From GCA-2687025 sp964473525 (GTDB lineage Bacteria; Poribacteria; WGA-4E; GCA-2687025), in assembly GCA_964473525.1 (NCBI GenBank), contig CAYYPK010000046.1, positions 1 to 49,736 of the forward strand: DNA of 49,736 nucleotides, written 5' to 3'. Of the stretch, positions 1 through 8,377 are shown piece after piece. Position 1 is the first letter of the stretch. Each line of letters starts with the position of its first letter. The notes below the pieces were generated by a model. It saw only the letters and a list, made by a program, of their open reading frames with translations. It searched no databases and was not told the DNA's origin. Position numbers and translations under genes: made by a program.

Positions 1-1791
1 GGCCTTGTGCAACGCGTTGTGCACCGCCTGCGAACCGGCTGCCTCGAATGCCGTCTCGTTCGACAGCGCCTCGTGCGTGGCGGCGCCCGTCAGTGTCACG
101 CGCACGTCCTGGAGTGGGAACCCTCCCAGCACCCCGTTGTTCACTGCCGCGCTGGCCCCGCGGAGGGCCGCTTCGCGCAACGCGCCGGACAGGACGCCGT
201 CTGGGATACGGTCGTCAACGCTGGTGCCGTGTCCATCCTCAGCGGGTTCAACGCGCACGGTTACCTCTCCGAAGAGAGACTCCTCCTCAATCTGCACCGA
301 GTACTGGCCAGTTGCGTCCGCCGGTGTCGTGATGGTCTCTCGGTACGCAACCTGCGGCTGTCCTGAGCGTGCCTCGACCTTGAACTCGCGCTCCAGCCGG
401 TCGATCAGGATCTCGAGATGCAGCTCGCCCATGCCGGACAAAATGCGCTGACCCGTTTCCGCGTCCTCGTGCACCTGGACTGTCGGATCCTCGTCTTGCA
501 GCACGTCCAGCGCCATCTCGAGCGTGTCCTTGTCCCGCTCACTCCGTGGCTCCACCGCCATGGACACGACCGGGTCGGGGAACTGCATGGACCCGAGGAC
601 GACGGGCTCGTCTCGCGAACAGAGCGTGTCGCCGGTGCCGGTGTATCTGGGGCCGATGAGCACGACGATGTCGCCCGTCCGCGCCTCCTGCACGACCTCT
701 CGGCGGTTCGCGTGCATCTGCAGAATGCGTGTGATCCGCTCCCGCTGTGACAGCCGGGGATTCCAGAGCACCGACCCGGACTTCAGCACGCCCGAGTAGA
801 TCCGCACGAAGACGACACGGTCGACGTTGGGGTCGGCGGCGATCTTGAACGCGAGCGCGGAGAGCGGCTCGTCGTCGCGCGGCGCCCGCTCGAGCGGTTC
901 GCCGGACTTCGGATCCTGCCCCGCCACCGGCGGCACGTCGAGAGGCGACGGCAGGTAGTCGACGACGCCGTCGAGCAGGAGCTGCACGCCACGATTCCGC
1001 AGCGAGGCGCCGCAGAACACCGGTATGATCGACCCAGCGAGAGCTGCGGCGCGGAGGCCGGCACGGATCTGCTCCTCACTGAGCTCCCCGGTCTCGAGGT
1101 ATTCCTCGATGAGCTCCTCGTCTTCGGACGCGGTCGCGACGATGTCTACGAGCTCGGCCCGCGCCGCATCGGCCTGCTCGGCAAGGTCCGACGGTATGGG
1201 GCCCGGGTGGATCTCCACTCCCTGGTCGTCCTCGTGCCAGGTCTTCGCCTCGTTCGCTATCAGGTCGATAACCCCGACGAATTCGTCCTCCGCCCCGATG
1301 GGTACCTGCACCGGCGCCGGAGTGGCCCCGAGTACCTCGCGCATCATCTCGAGCACCCGGCCGAAGTTGGCGCCACGTCGGTCCATCTTGTTGATGAACG
1401 CGATCCGCGGGACGCCGTACCTGTCCGCCTGCTTCCACACGGTCTCGGACTGTGGCTCCACGCCTCCGACGGCGCAGAAGACGACCACGCCTCCGTCGAG
1501 CACCCGTAGAGATCGTTCGACCTCGACCGTGAAGTCGACGTGCCCGGGCGTATCGATGATGTTGATCGTGTGGTCTTGCCAGAAGCAGGTGGTCGCGGCG
1601 GAGGTGATCGTGATGCCGCGTTCGCGCTCCTGATCCATCCAGTCCATGTCGGCGGTGCCGTCGTCGACGGTCCCGAGCTTGTGCTTCTTGCCGGTGTAAA
1701 ACAGGACGCGTTCGGTCGTGGTCGTCTTGCCCGCGTCGATATGGGCCATGATGCCGATGTTGCGGACGTGCGTTAGCGGCTGGTCGGGCAT
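1..1791 (-). CDS. fusA: Elongation factor G (C-terminal end outside window)
   Basis: Translation GTPase that moves tRNA and mRNA through the ribosome after peptide bond formation. The reverse strand reads open from ATG at 1791 to base 1 (597 codons), so about 100 C-terminal residues lie beyond the left edge. Seen in the translation: the P-loop AHIDAGKTTTTERVL near residues 17-31, the switch region DWMDQERERGITI, DTPGHVDFTVE, and NKMDRRGANFGR. Domain II and the GELHLEILIDRL segment of domain III follow. It lies 46 bases downstream of rsmB on the same strand and is probably cotranscribed with it. No rpsL, rpsG or tuf lies next to it, so this is not the usual str operon setting. Family assignment is firm; whether the genome has further EF-G paralogues cannot be seen here. 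Confidence 0.97.
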   Translation of the reverse strand, partial: MPDQPLTHVRNIGIMAHIDAGKTTTTERVLFYTGKKHKLGTVDDGTADMDWMDQERERGITITSAATTCFWQDHTINIIDTPGHVDFTVEVERSLRVLDGGVVVFCAVGGVEPQSETVWKQADRYGVPRIAFINKMDRRGANFGRVLEMMREVLGATPAPVQVPIGAEDEFVGVIDLIANEAKTWHEDDQGVEIHPGPIPSDLAEQADAARAELVDIVATASEDEELIEEYLETGELSEEQIRAGLRAAALAGSIIPVFCGASLRNRGVQLLLDGVVDYLPSPLDVPPVAGQDPKSGEPLERAPRDDEPLSALAFKIAADPNVDRVVFVRIYSGVLKSGSVLWNPRLSQRERITRILQMHANRREVVQEARTGDIVVLIGPRYTGTGDTLCSRDEPVVLGSMQFPDPVVSMAVEPRSERDKDTLEMALDVLQDEDPTVQVHEDAETGQRILSGMGELHLEILIDRLEREFKVEARSGQPQVAYRETITTPADATGQYSVQIEEESLFGEVTVRVEPAEDGHGTSVDDRIPDGVLSGALREAALRGASAAVNNGVLGGFPLQDVRVTLTGAATHEALSNETAFEAAGSQAVHNALHKA

Positions 1792-1837
1792 CGGCTCACC
1801 GTCTCTTTCACCATCGCTGGCGGACGGCGAGGCCGTC

Positions 1838-3178
1838 TCAGGACTTGCGTCGCAGGCGCGCGGCGTAGAACCCGTCCATGTTATGCCGATGCGGCGTCAC
1901 GGACAACGCGCCGTCCGGCGTGAAAGCGTCGCCCCCGAGGGTGGCCAGGAAGTCTGACGCCGGCTCCACGGAGAACGCCGGATGCTTGTCGAGGAACGCC
2001 AGCAGCGTGCCGGATGTCTCCGCCGGGGTGTCGGTGCACACTCCGTAGACGAGCACGCCGCCCGGTTTGACGTGACCAGCGGCTGCGTCCAGCAGGCGCA
2101 ACTGTTCGCGCGCGAGACCATCAATGGCGTTCTCCTCCTTGCCCCACCGCGCATCCGCGTGGCGACGCAAGATGCCGAGGGCGGAGCACGGCGCGTCAAC
2201 GAGCACGCGGTCGGCGGCGCCTCGGAACTCCGTAAGTTGGTGCCGGCCGTTGTGGAGACGTGTGTCGACGCACGTGAGGCCAAGACGCTCGGTGTTCTCG
2301 CGGATGCGTCCCAGGCCCGCCTTGGCAATGTCGCACGCGACGACGACACCCTCGTCGTTCATGCGTTCCGCCATGTGCGTTGTCTTGCCTCCCGGGGCGG
2401 CGCACAGGTCGAGTACCGTGTGCCCGGGTTGCGGGTCAACGAGGTGGCTGACGAGTTGGGAGCTTTCGTCCTGCACGACGCAGAGACCCTCTTGGAACGC
2501 GGCTAGCTGGGTCAGCGGCGGCATGCGTGTGACCCGCAGCCCCTCGGGCGAGTGGTCCGCCGGCGTGGCCTGCGCGCCCGCCTCTGCGAGCCTATCGGCG
2601 ACTTCCTCCCGCGTCGCGCGCATCGAGTTCACGCGAAGCGTCATGCCTGGCGGCGTGTTGGCGGCCTTACACATCTCGGCAGCGGTGTCCGGCCCGAACG
2701 TCTCGACCCACCCGCCCACGATCCAGTTGGGCAACGAGTAGAACAGCGCCAGATGCGCGATAGGGTTCTTACGCGGGTTGGGATACCGTACGGGGTCGCC
2801 GTCGCGCTGTATGCGGCGTAGAACCGCGTTGACGAACCCGGGAGCTGCCTTGTGGCGCTTGGCTAGCTCGACCGTCTCGTAGACGGCGGCGTGGGGAGGC
2901 ACGCGGTCCATGATGAGCAGTTGGTGGATGCCCATGCGCAACAGCTCGCGCGCCGCTGGCTTCACGTTGAACCGGTGGGAGAGGCACTCCTTGATGATCC
3001 GATCAAGCCGGCGGCGCCAGCGGACGGTGCCGTAGACGAGCTCGGCTGCTAGACGCCTGTCACCCGACGACAGGTCCGCGGCGCGCAGGGCGTCGTCGAG
3101 GAGATCCTTTAGCTCTGGCTCCTCCACCTTGGAGAACTCTCGAAGGACATCGTACGCAAGCGACCGGGCGGACATCAT
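1838..3178 (-). CDS. rsmB: 16S rRNA (cytosine-967-C5)-methyltransferase RsmB
   Basis: S-adenosylmethionine-dependent methyltransferase that makes m5C967 in 16S rRNA. The 446 residues match the usual RsmB length. Residues about 1-135 form the NusB-like RNA-binding domain (SLAYDVLREFSKVEEPELKD, then ELVYGTVRWRRRLDRII). The Rossmann methyltransferase domain follows, with the SAM loop VLDLCAAPGGKTTHMAERM and the catalytic-cysteine motif VDAPCSALGILRRH. The second cysteine of the family lies in YGVCTDTPAET, where most RsmB proteins have a STC sequence. It sits 49 bases downstream of the sulfurtransferase gene and 46 upstream of fusA on the same strand, suggesting one transcription unit. Start ATG ATG at 3178; the second Met is equally possible. 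Confidence 0.95.
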   Translation of the reverse strand: MMSARSLAYDVLREFSKVEEPELKDLLDDALRAADLSSGDRRLAAELVYGTVRWRRRLDRIIKECLSHRFNVKPAARELLRMGIHQLLIMDRVPPHAAVYETVELAKRHKAAPGFVNAVLRRIQRDGDPVRYPNPRKNPIAHLALFYSLPNWIVGGWVETFGPDTAAEMCKAANTPPGMTLRVNSMRATREEVADRLAEAGAQATPADHSPEGLRVTRMPPLTQLAAFQEGLCVVQDESSQLVSHLVDPQPGHTVLDLCAAPGGKTTHMAERMNDEGVVVACDIAKAGLGRIRENTERLGLTCVDTRLHNGRHQLTEFRGAADRVLVDAPCSALGILRRHADARWGKEENAIDGLAREQLRLLDAAAGHVKPGGVLVYGVCTDTPAETSGTLLAFLDKHPAFSVEPASDFLATLGGDAFTPDGALSVTPHRHNMDGFYAARLRRKS

Positions 3179-3227
3179 GTGCGGCGCTCCCAGACGCTCC
3201 GCGCGTCATGCGGCGTGGTCACGGGAG

Positions 3228-4112
3228 TCACTCGGCTCCAGTCGCTACGGGCAGATCCTCGTGCGACCACTCGTGGAATCCGCCGTCGTAGTTCGTCACG
3301 TTCGGGACGCCCAGGATGTACTTCAGCGTGAAGTACGCGTGCGCCGACATGAGCCCCTGCCCGCACATGACGACTACCGGCGTGTCGCCGGCTACGCCGA
3401 GCTTCGCATAGGCTTCACGGAGCTCGTCGACGGGCTTCCATGTGCCGTCGGCGTTCAGGTCGTCGCCCCAGAAGTGCCCCTTGAAGCCAGGAATGTGCCC
3501 GTTGCGCTTCCAAAAGCCGCGTTCACCGGTGAAGAGGGCGGGGCTCCTCACGTCGATCATCGCGTATTCGCCGCTGGCTACCATGGCCTCGACGTCCTCA
3601 AGCGAGCAGCGCGCGTCTTCGTTGCGCGCGGCGGGAAGCGCGTACTCGCGGCTCTCGACGTCAGGGTACTGCTGCGTCACGAAGCGCCCTTCCCCCTGCC
3701 ATTTGCCGAACCCACCCTCGAGGGCGGCCGACGCTTCGTGACCCAGGTAATCCAGTATCCACACGAGGTAAGGCGCCTTGTAGTCGCCCGTCTCCGTGTA
3801 GACCACCACGGGCGTGTCCGCGGCGATCCCCAACGCCCCCAGCTTGGCCGCGATCATCTCGGCGGGGGCCAGCATCACGGGTGTTCCACCCTCGGTGAGA
3901 CGTAGTGCCTCGGCGTTCAGGTAGACGGCGCCAGGGATGTGCGACTCCCAATACGCAGTGATGGCGTCCCGTATGTCGATCACGACGACCTCGTCAGCGT
4001 GCGCGTCGAGCCACTCGGTGTCGACGACGCGGGACGGCAACACACCCGACGTGGCGCGCATCGCGAACGACGCGAACGCACACAGGCACAGCAGGTAGGC
4101 GGCTCGGCGCAT
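3228..4112 (-). CDS. Exported two-domain rhodanese sulfurtransferase
   Basis: Transfers sulfane sulfur from thiosulfate or mercaptopyruvate to a thiol acceptor. The 294-residue protein has two rhodanese domains: an inactive N-terminal one (VVVIDIRDAITAYWESHIPGA; the loop VVVYTETGDYKAP lacks the cysteine) and an active C-terminal one (AMIDVRSPALFTGE; catalytic loop VVVMCGQGLMSAHAY). The CGQG loop is closer to mercaptopyruvate and thiosulfate sulfurtransferases than to single-domain rhodaneses; the substrate cannot be decided. I chose ATG 4112 over the upstream ATG 4136 because GGAGG lies 8 bases before 4112. The protein then begins with an Arg-Arg and hydrophobic signal-like segment (MRRAAYLLCLCAFASFAM), so it probably acts in the periplasm or is membrane-tethered. 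A perfect -10 box and a palindrome lie just upstream. Confidence 0.9.
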   Translation of the reverse strand: MRRAAYLLCLCAFASFAMRATSGVLPSRVVDTEWLDAHADEVVVIDIRDAITAYWESHIPGAVYLNAEALRLTEGGTPVMLAPAEMIAAKLGALGIAADTPVVVYTETGDYKAPYLVWILDYLGHEASAALEGGFGKWQGEGRFVTQQYPDVESREYALPAARNEDARCSLEDVEAMVASGEYAMIDVRSPALFTGERGFWKRNGHIPGFKGHFWGDDLNADGTWKPVDELREAYAKLGVAGDTPVVVMCGQGLMSAHAYFTLKYILGVPNVTNYDGGFHEWSHEDLPVATGAE

Positions 4113-4141
4113 AGTCGGATCCTCCGTGGTGGGCATCGTTC

Positions 4142-4162
4142 ATTATAGCGCGGATTCCGCGC
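4142..4162 (-). promoter_or_regulatory. -10 box with adjoining 15-base palindrome upstream of sulfurtransferase
   Basis: On the minus strand a perfect TATAAT (4142-4147) lies about 30 bases before the sulfurtransferase start at 4112. Directly upstream of it is the perfect inverted repeat GCGCGGA-T-TCCGCGC (4148-4162). No good -35 hexamer is present at 16-18 bases, so either the promoter needs an activator or the palindrome is a repressor operator. Functional role is inference from position. Confidence 0.5.
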
Positions 4163-4275
4163 GCGCCCATGGCTCGCGCGGCTCTTCGCGGGCAGGCGAC
4201 GTGGGACAGCGCGAGGCAGCGGATGGCCACTGCCTTCGGCGGCGCCCGGACGCGGCGGCCGTCAAGACGCCGCGA

Positions 4276-4548
4276 TCAGTCGAACCGCAGCCGCAAGCGA
4301 CTGTACCGGGCTCCACACGCCCCGCACGCGCAGGCGTCCTCGCACAGCGTCACGTCGCAATGCACCGGCGCCGCGTAGTCGTCGAGCCACAGATGTCCGC
4401 ACGTTGCCGGCCAGCGGCGCCGTTCGGTCGATTCGCCCGTGCGCGTGCCGCGCGCCCGTCCGCACTCCGGGCAGCGCTCGTTGAACGCCCAGACGACAAC
4501 GGCTACGGAGATGATGAGAAGGGCCACCACGACGGCTGCGGTTACCAT
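4276..4548 (-). CDS. Small single-pass membrane protein with cysteine-rich tail
   Basis: I do not recognise a family. The 90-residue protein starts at ATG 4548, which has GGAGGAG five bases upstream; the open frame extends further upstream, but that part has no better start. Residues about 3-20 (VTAAVVVALLIISVAVVVWAF) form one transmembrane helix. The rest is soluble and carries CPECGRARG, a CGH sequence, and a C-terminal cluster of six cysteines (CDVTLCEDACACGACGARY). Spacing of the CxxC pairs suggests zinc-ribbon-type metal binding. It lies 163 bases upstream of the sulfurtransferase on the same strand. A sulfur or metal role by association with that neighbour is speculation. Confidence 0.65.
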   Translation of the reverse strand: MVTAAVVVALLIISVAVVVWAFNERCPECGRARGTRTGESTERRRWPATCGHLWLDDYAAPVHCDVTLCEDACACGACGARYSRLRLRFD

Positions 4549-4573
4549 GGTCTCCTCCTTGTCACGCGCTTCC

Positions 4574-4588
4574 CCACCGGAACGGTGG
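4574..4588. repeat. Inverted repeat CCACCG-GAA-CGGTGG in leader of the small membrane protein
   Basis: A perfect 6-base inverted repeat with a 3-base loop lies 26 bases upstream of ATG 4548. It may be a leader hairpin or a regulator site; a repeat this short in GC-rich DNA can arise by chance. Confidence 0.3.
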
Positions 4589-4805
4589 TACCTGGAGGGA
4601 TAGCGCGGAGGGAGTCGGGACGCAAACCGCAGGGGCTCCGCAGGCGGCTCGCCGTCCACGACGCCTTCCTCGCTCGGATCGGTATCGGCTAGGATTCCAC
4701 TCGCGTCCGACGCCAGCGGGTAAACTCGCGCCCGCGGCGTGAGGTTCCACGGCGCGAGGCGCTAGCACACACTTCACGGGAGGCCGTCACGCTGATGCAG
4801 AGGCT

Positions 4806-6743
4806 ATGGCCATGAGGCTTTCGGCCTCGTTGCGCGCGCGCCTGCTCGCGGGGCTCCTGTTGTTGGTGGTCCTGGTCGCCACGACGCACGCGCAGGAACC
4901 GTGGGAGCCGGACCCGTGGGAGCCGGCCGATCCTCCCCTGCCCTTCGCCAGCATCACCCCCATTGGATTCCGGCTCTTCCGCGATGAGTTCATGCGGCTT
5001 GTGGCTCCGTTGCCTGGCCAGCCGTACGACCCCGTGCTCCTCCGCAAGGTGCTGGACGCGACCGTCAGGATGTACCGCGACGCGGGGTACCGCTTCGCAA
5101 CATTGCGGGAGCCTGCGATCACCGAATTCGAGGATGGGTACTACATCCGTGTGCGGATCGACGAAGGTCGGGTGGGCGACATCACCGTGACGGGGTTACG
5201 ACACACACGGCCCGAGGTGATAACGCAGCAACTTCTCCTCGTCCCGGGCGCCCTCTACGTCGAGGAGGACTTGGTCGAGAGCGAGCGGATCCTCCGTGCG
5301 CGACCGTACGTCGGTGATGTGACTGTCACCCCCAAGCCGAACGAGGACACCGGCGAGATCGACATCCTTGTGGAGGTGCGCGATCTGTGGTCGCTCGTGC
5401 CGAAAGCGCGGCTTGTGGATGGCGGCAGCCGCACGTTGAAGGACGCGCTCAATGGCGACGTGGGCTTACAGGTAACGCTGGAGGACGCGAACCTGTCGGG
5501 CAGCGGCCAGGACTGGTTCTTCAGCTTCCGCAGGGACCAGCCTGACGGCGCGGTCGAGGCGGACGGCGAGCCGCCGTTCAAGAACCGGGCCGGCATCCGC
5601 GTCTTCGAGCCCAACCTCTTCCAATCGCGGTGGCAGATGCTGGCCTCGTACCAGCAGCAGGCACGACCGGATGTGGACGCCTGGGCGCTTGTGTTGCGGC
5701 GGCCTCTCTACTCACTTCGCTCCCGATGGAGCTTCGAATTCCAGGCGCTCGAGCGCGGCGCGGTCACGGAATTCCAGCGCGATGGCGTCCTCCTGCGCGA
5801 GTGGGAGCGTCGTATCAAGAGTCAGTTCGCGTCAACGACGCTCGTGTCGGGGCCGCCGGAGAGGCAGGTGCAGTACACGTTCTGGGCGTCGCACCAGGCG
5901 GACGACTACGAACTGTCCTACTCGGAGCCCAGCCTGCCAATCGTGCAGGACCAGAGCTTCTTCAGCACGCACAACACCGACCGACGGTACAACGTGTCGC
6001 CCGAGTCGGTCCCGCAACAGACCGAGGCGCTGGCGGGCGTGCGGCTCACGTGGCAGCAGTTGAGGTTCGCCAAGGTACGCAACATCAACCGGCTGGGACG
6101 TACCGAGGACGTTCCCCTTGGGAGCACGGTGACTCTATCGCTCGGTGGGGGCGCCCGCGCTGTCGGGAACGACCACGACGAACTCCGTCCCACGACCCGG
6201 TACTTCTACGCCCGCGAAGTGGGCTCGCACGGTCTACTCCAATTCGTGCTGGACGCCCGCGCCCCGTACGTTCTGCGGAACGGTCGTGACGGCTCCAGGG
6301 GCATGCAGGACGTCATCCTCACCGCGTCGACCCGCACGTTCATCCGGCGAGGCGACTCCACCGCGCTCGTCTGGCGTATCCAGGGCGAGTCACTCAGCAG
6401 GTCGACGCGCGACCGCAACCTGCTGCTGGATCGACGGAACGGCGTGCGCGGCTACTCGCGGCGCTCGTTCGACGGCAAGAACCGCGTCGTTCTGAACGTC
6501 GAGGGGCGACAGGTCGTGTGGGCGAACTCCTACGTACTGACGCAGGCGGTCGTGTTTGCAGACCGCGGCTACGCGTGGTGGGATGCGTTCGACGCGAGAG
6601 CCGCGAAGCGCACCGTAGGCGCGGGCGTTCGTCTCGGGTTGCAGCGTCTCGCCGCCCCGGCCGTGCGCGCCGACATCGCCTACCTCGTAGACGGCGATCC
6701 GCCACGGTGGAAGTGGAGCTTCGGCACCGGCCAGTACTTCTAG
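4806..6743 (+). CDS. Omp85/BamA-TamA family outer-membrane protein
   Basis: Outer-membrane beta-barrel of the Omp85 superfamily, which inserts or translocates proteins or lipids at the outer membrane. The 645 residues begin with a signal peptide (hydrophobic stretch LLAGLLLLVVLVATTHAQ, cleavage after AQ). Residues about 45-215 look like two POTRA domains, the second ending in GEIDILVEVRDLWSLVPKA as in the last POTRA of this family. From about residue 230 the sequence has the alternating pattern of a barrel and ends in SFGTGQYF, with the terminal Phe typical of Bam-recognised proteins. It is shorter than BamA (five POTRA, about 800 residues) and nearer TamA or single-purpose Omp85 proteins. 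ATG 4812 is an alternative start. No neighbouring skp, lpxD or fabZ is present, which also argues against the housekeeping BamA. Confidence 0.9.
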   Translation: MAMRLSASLRARLLAGLLLLVVLVATTHAQEPWEPDPWEPADPPLPFASITPIGFRLFRDEFMRLVAPLPGQPYDPVLLRKVLDATVRMYRDAGYRFATLREPAITEFEDGYYIRVRIDEGRVGDITVTGLRHTRPEVITQQLLLVPGALYVEEDLVESERILRARPYVGDVTVTPKPNEDTGEIDILVEVRDLWSLVPKARLVDGGSRTLKDALNGDVGLQVTLEDANLSGSGQDWFFSFRRDQPDGAVEADGEPPFKNRAGIRVFEPNLFQSRWQMLASYQQQARPDVDAWALVLRRPLYSLRSRWSFEFQALERGAVTEFQRDGVLLREWERRIKSQFASTTLVSGPPERQVQYTFWASHQADDYELSYSEPSLPIVQDQSFFSTHNTDRRYNVSPESVPQQTEALAGVRLTWQQLRFAKVRNINRLGRTEDVPLGSTVTLSLGGGARAVGNDHDELRPTTRYFYAREVGSHGLLQFVLDARAPYVLRNGRDGSRGMQDVILTASTRTFIRRGDSTALVWRIQGESLSRSTRDRNLLLDRRNGVRGYSRRSFDGKNRVVLNVEGRQVVWANSYVLTQAVVFADRGYAWWDAFDARAAKRTVGAGVRLGLQRLAAPAVRADIAYLVDGDPPRWKWSFGTGQYF

Positions 6744-6757
6744 CCGCCCTTTCAACG

Positions 6758-6785
6758 CGACGGGCGCCAGACCGGCGCCGCGTCG
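6758..6785. terminator. GC-rich hairpin after the Omp85 gene
   Basis: CGACGGGCGCC (6758-6768) pairs with GGCGCCGCGTCG (6774-6785), leaving one bulged C and a 5-base loop, 14 bases after the stop codon. No T-run follows, so classical intrinsic termination is uncertain. Confidence 0.4.
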
Positions 6786-6909
6786 GCCCGCCCAGACATC
6801 GCCAGACCGTCTGCTCCGCGTCTGCCTGGCATGGGGAGTCGGTCCATGCCGCCGCATGGCCCCGCGCCGACCAGTCGCCAACACACGGTGGCCCGCGCGC
6901 CGGTGGGCA

Positions 6910-6945
6910 CACGAAGGGGACGGGTCGGACCCCGTCCCCATCGTG
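6910..6945. terminator. Long hairpin between two convergent genes
   Basis: CACGA-A-GGGGACGG (6910-6923) pairs with CCGTCCCC-A-TCGTG (6932-6945): 13 base pairs interrupted by one A-A mismatch, with an 8-base loop. It sits 22 bases beyond the stop codon of the minus-strand cohesin-PKD gene and can fold on either transcript, so it may separate both convergent units. There is no U-tract on either side. Confidence 0.55.
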
Positions 6946-6967
6946 CGTTTCGTGTTGCGATCCGAGC

Positions 6968-8377
6968 CTAACGGCCCTTCAGCGCGCCCCACTGCGTGGC
7001 GAGCTTGCCGCGCGCGTCGACGGACACGACCGGCACGCCTGCCGTGGCGGTCACGTCGTCGGCTCCGTCGATGCCGCCCGCGGCGGCGATGGCAGAGACG
7101 GCGGCGGGTGTCGCGAGGGGCAACTCCGCAGCGTCCAGGTAGATCTCCTCGACGATGAATTCACCGTCGGTGATCTGGATGTTGTCGAAGTACGCGCGAT
7201 ACAGACCCGCGCGGTGCGCCTCACTGTCGACGGCCACGGCGATCTCGGTGATCGTCTGACCCTCGAGGTCCGTGAGGGCGATCATGCGGTGGTACCACGC
7301 GTCGCGCGCGGACGCCTCGAGGTCGGCCATCGGCCCGGCGGCGAGGCCGTTCTGGTCGGCGGCTGCGGTGCCGCTGAGCGCCGTTCCGTCGGCGGCGGTC
7401 AGCTCAACGCCTGCGTTGAACGTCGGGTTCCCAGAGGACATGCGGACCTGGTATTCCAGCTGCGCGCCGGCGGCGATGGTTATCTCGCCTTCCCAGACCG
7501 TCACATACGCCTTCGCGGCGGTGTCGGCTGTCGGGAGCGCGGCTTCGAGCTGTATCGCCGGGCTGGCGGCGGTGTGCTCGCGGATAGCAGCTGGCAGCGC
7601 TGCCCCCTCGACGGTCACGGTCAGCTCGTCTGTGCTGCTCTCGCCGTCTGCATCCGTGACGGTGAGCGTAACGGCGAACGCGCCAGCGGTCTCGAAGACG
7701 TGCGTTGCCGCCGCGCCCTCGGCCGTGGACCCGTCACCGAAGTCCCAGGCGTATGTCTCGATGCCCGTGTCATCGGTTGAGGCAGATCCGTCGACCGCGA
7801 CTTCGTCGCCGGCCGTGACCGTCTGGTCATCGCCAGCGACGGCGACAGGGGCTTCGTTGACTGGTTCGGCGTCGGCAGTCAGGACGGCGCCCTCGGTCGT
7901 CACGGCGATCTCCTGCACGCCAGCGTCGAGGAACTTCGGGCCCTCGAGCTTGACCTGCGTCGCGGCGGCGGCCAACACCTCGAAGGTGATGACACCGAGA
8001 TCGCCCGCGCCCGCAACGCCCGCGCCCGCCAAAAGCGTGGCTGCGACCTTGACGCTCTCGTTGAGACCATCACCGTCGGGGCCAAAGGCTGCTGGCGCGC
8101 CGGTCGGCACGTCGAACGTGGCGCCCCCGCCCGCGAGGAAGTCCCCGTGAGCGTATGAGACGAACGCCAGCGCGGCGTTGTCATAGACGAAGTCGAGCTC
8201 CCACCCGAACAGGCCGTCTATGTTATCTACCTTGAGCGTCAGTTCGACGCTCTCGCCAACCGCTGGTATGGCGCTATCGGCGGGATCAAGCGACACAACC
8301 TGGGCGGCCGCGAGGCCAGCCAGCATCGAGGTAACAACCGCAAACGCGGCTCCTAGCGCCGCTGCCTTTAGTCGCAT
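6968..8377 (-). CDS. Secreted cohesin-like and PKD domain protein with C-terminal tag
   Basis: Probable cell-surface or exported binding protein of 469 residues. It starts with a signal peptide (MRLKAAALGAAFAVVTSMLAGLAAAQ) after a good AGGAG site. Residues about 27-165 resemble a cohesin domain (VGESVELTLKVDNIDGLFGWELDFVYD and GDLGVITFEVLA). Residues about 175-262 are a PKD domain (AGDDQTVTAGDEVAVDGSAS, then YAWDFGDGS and HVFETAGAFAVTLTVTD). A beta-rich region follows to about 415 (AYFDNIQITDGEFIVEEIYLD), then an Ala/Gly-rich linker. The protein ends in SVDARGKLATQWGALKGR. Almost the same ending occurs on the LamG protein at 28528, so I read it as a sorting or anchoring tag. Ligand unknown. 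No dockerin protein is recognised in the window, so a cellulosome-type scaffold is not supported. Confidence 0.85.
   Translation of the reverse strand: MRLKAAALGAAFAVVTSMLAGLAAAQVVSLDPADSAIPAVGESVELTLKVDNIDGLFGWELDFVYDNAALAFVSYAHGDFLAGGGATFDVPTGAPAAFGPDGDGLNESVKVAATLLAGAGVAGAGDLGVITFEVLAAAATQVKLEGPKFLDAGVQEIAVTTEGAVLTADAEPVNEAPVAVAGDDQTVTAGDEVAVDGSASTDDTGIETYAWDFGDGSTAEGAAATHVFETAGAFAVTLTVTDADGESSTDELTVTVEGAALPAAIREHTAASPAIQLEAALPTADTAAKAYVTVWEGEITIAAGAQLEYQVRMSSGNPTFNAGVELTAADGTALSGTAAADQNGLAAGPMADLEASARDAWYHRMIALTDLEGQTITEIAVAVDSEAHRAGLYRAYFDNIQITDGEFIVEEIYLDAAELPLATPAAVSAIAAAGGIDGADDVTATAGVPVVSVDARGKLATQWGALKGR

Noticed and set aside
6518..7780. 420-codon plus-strand frame across the end of the Omp85 gene
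   Set aside because: Out of frame with and overlapping the Omp85 barrel and antisense to the cohesin-PKD gene.
6968..8377. Cellulosome scaffoldin
   Set aside because: Only one cohesin-like domain and no dockerin partner in the window.
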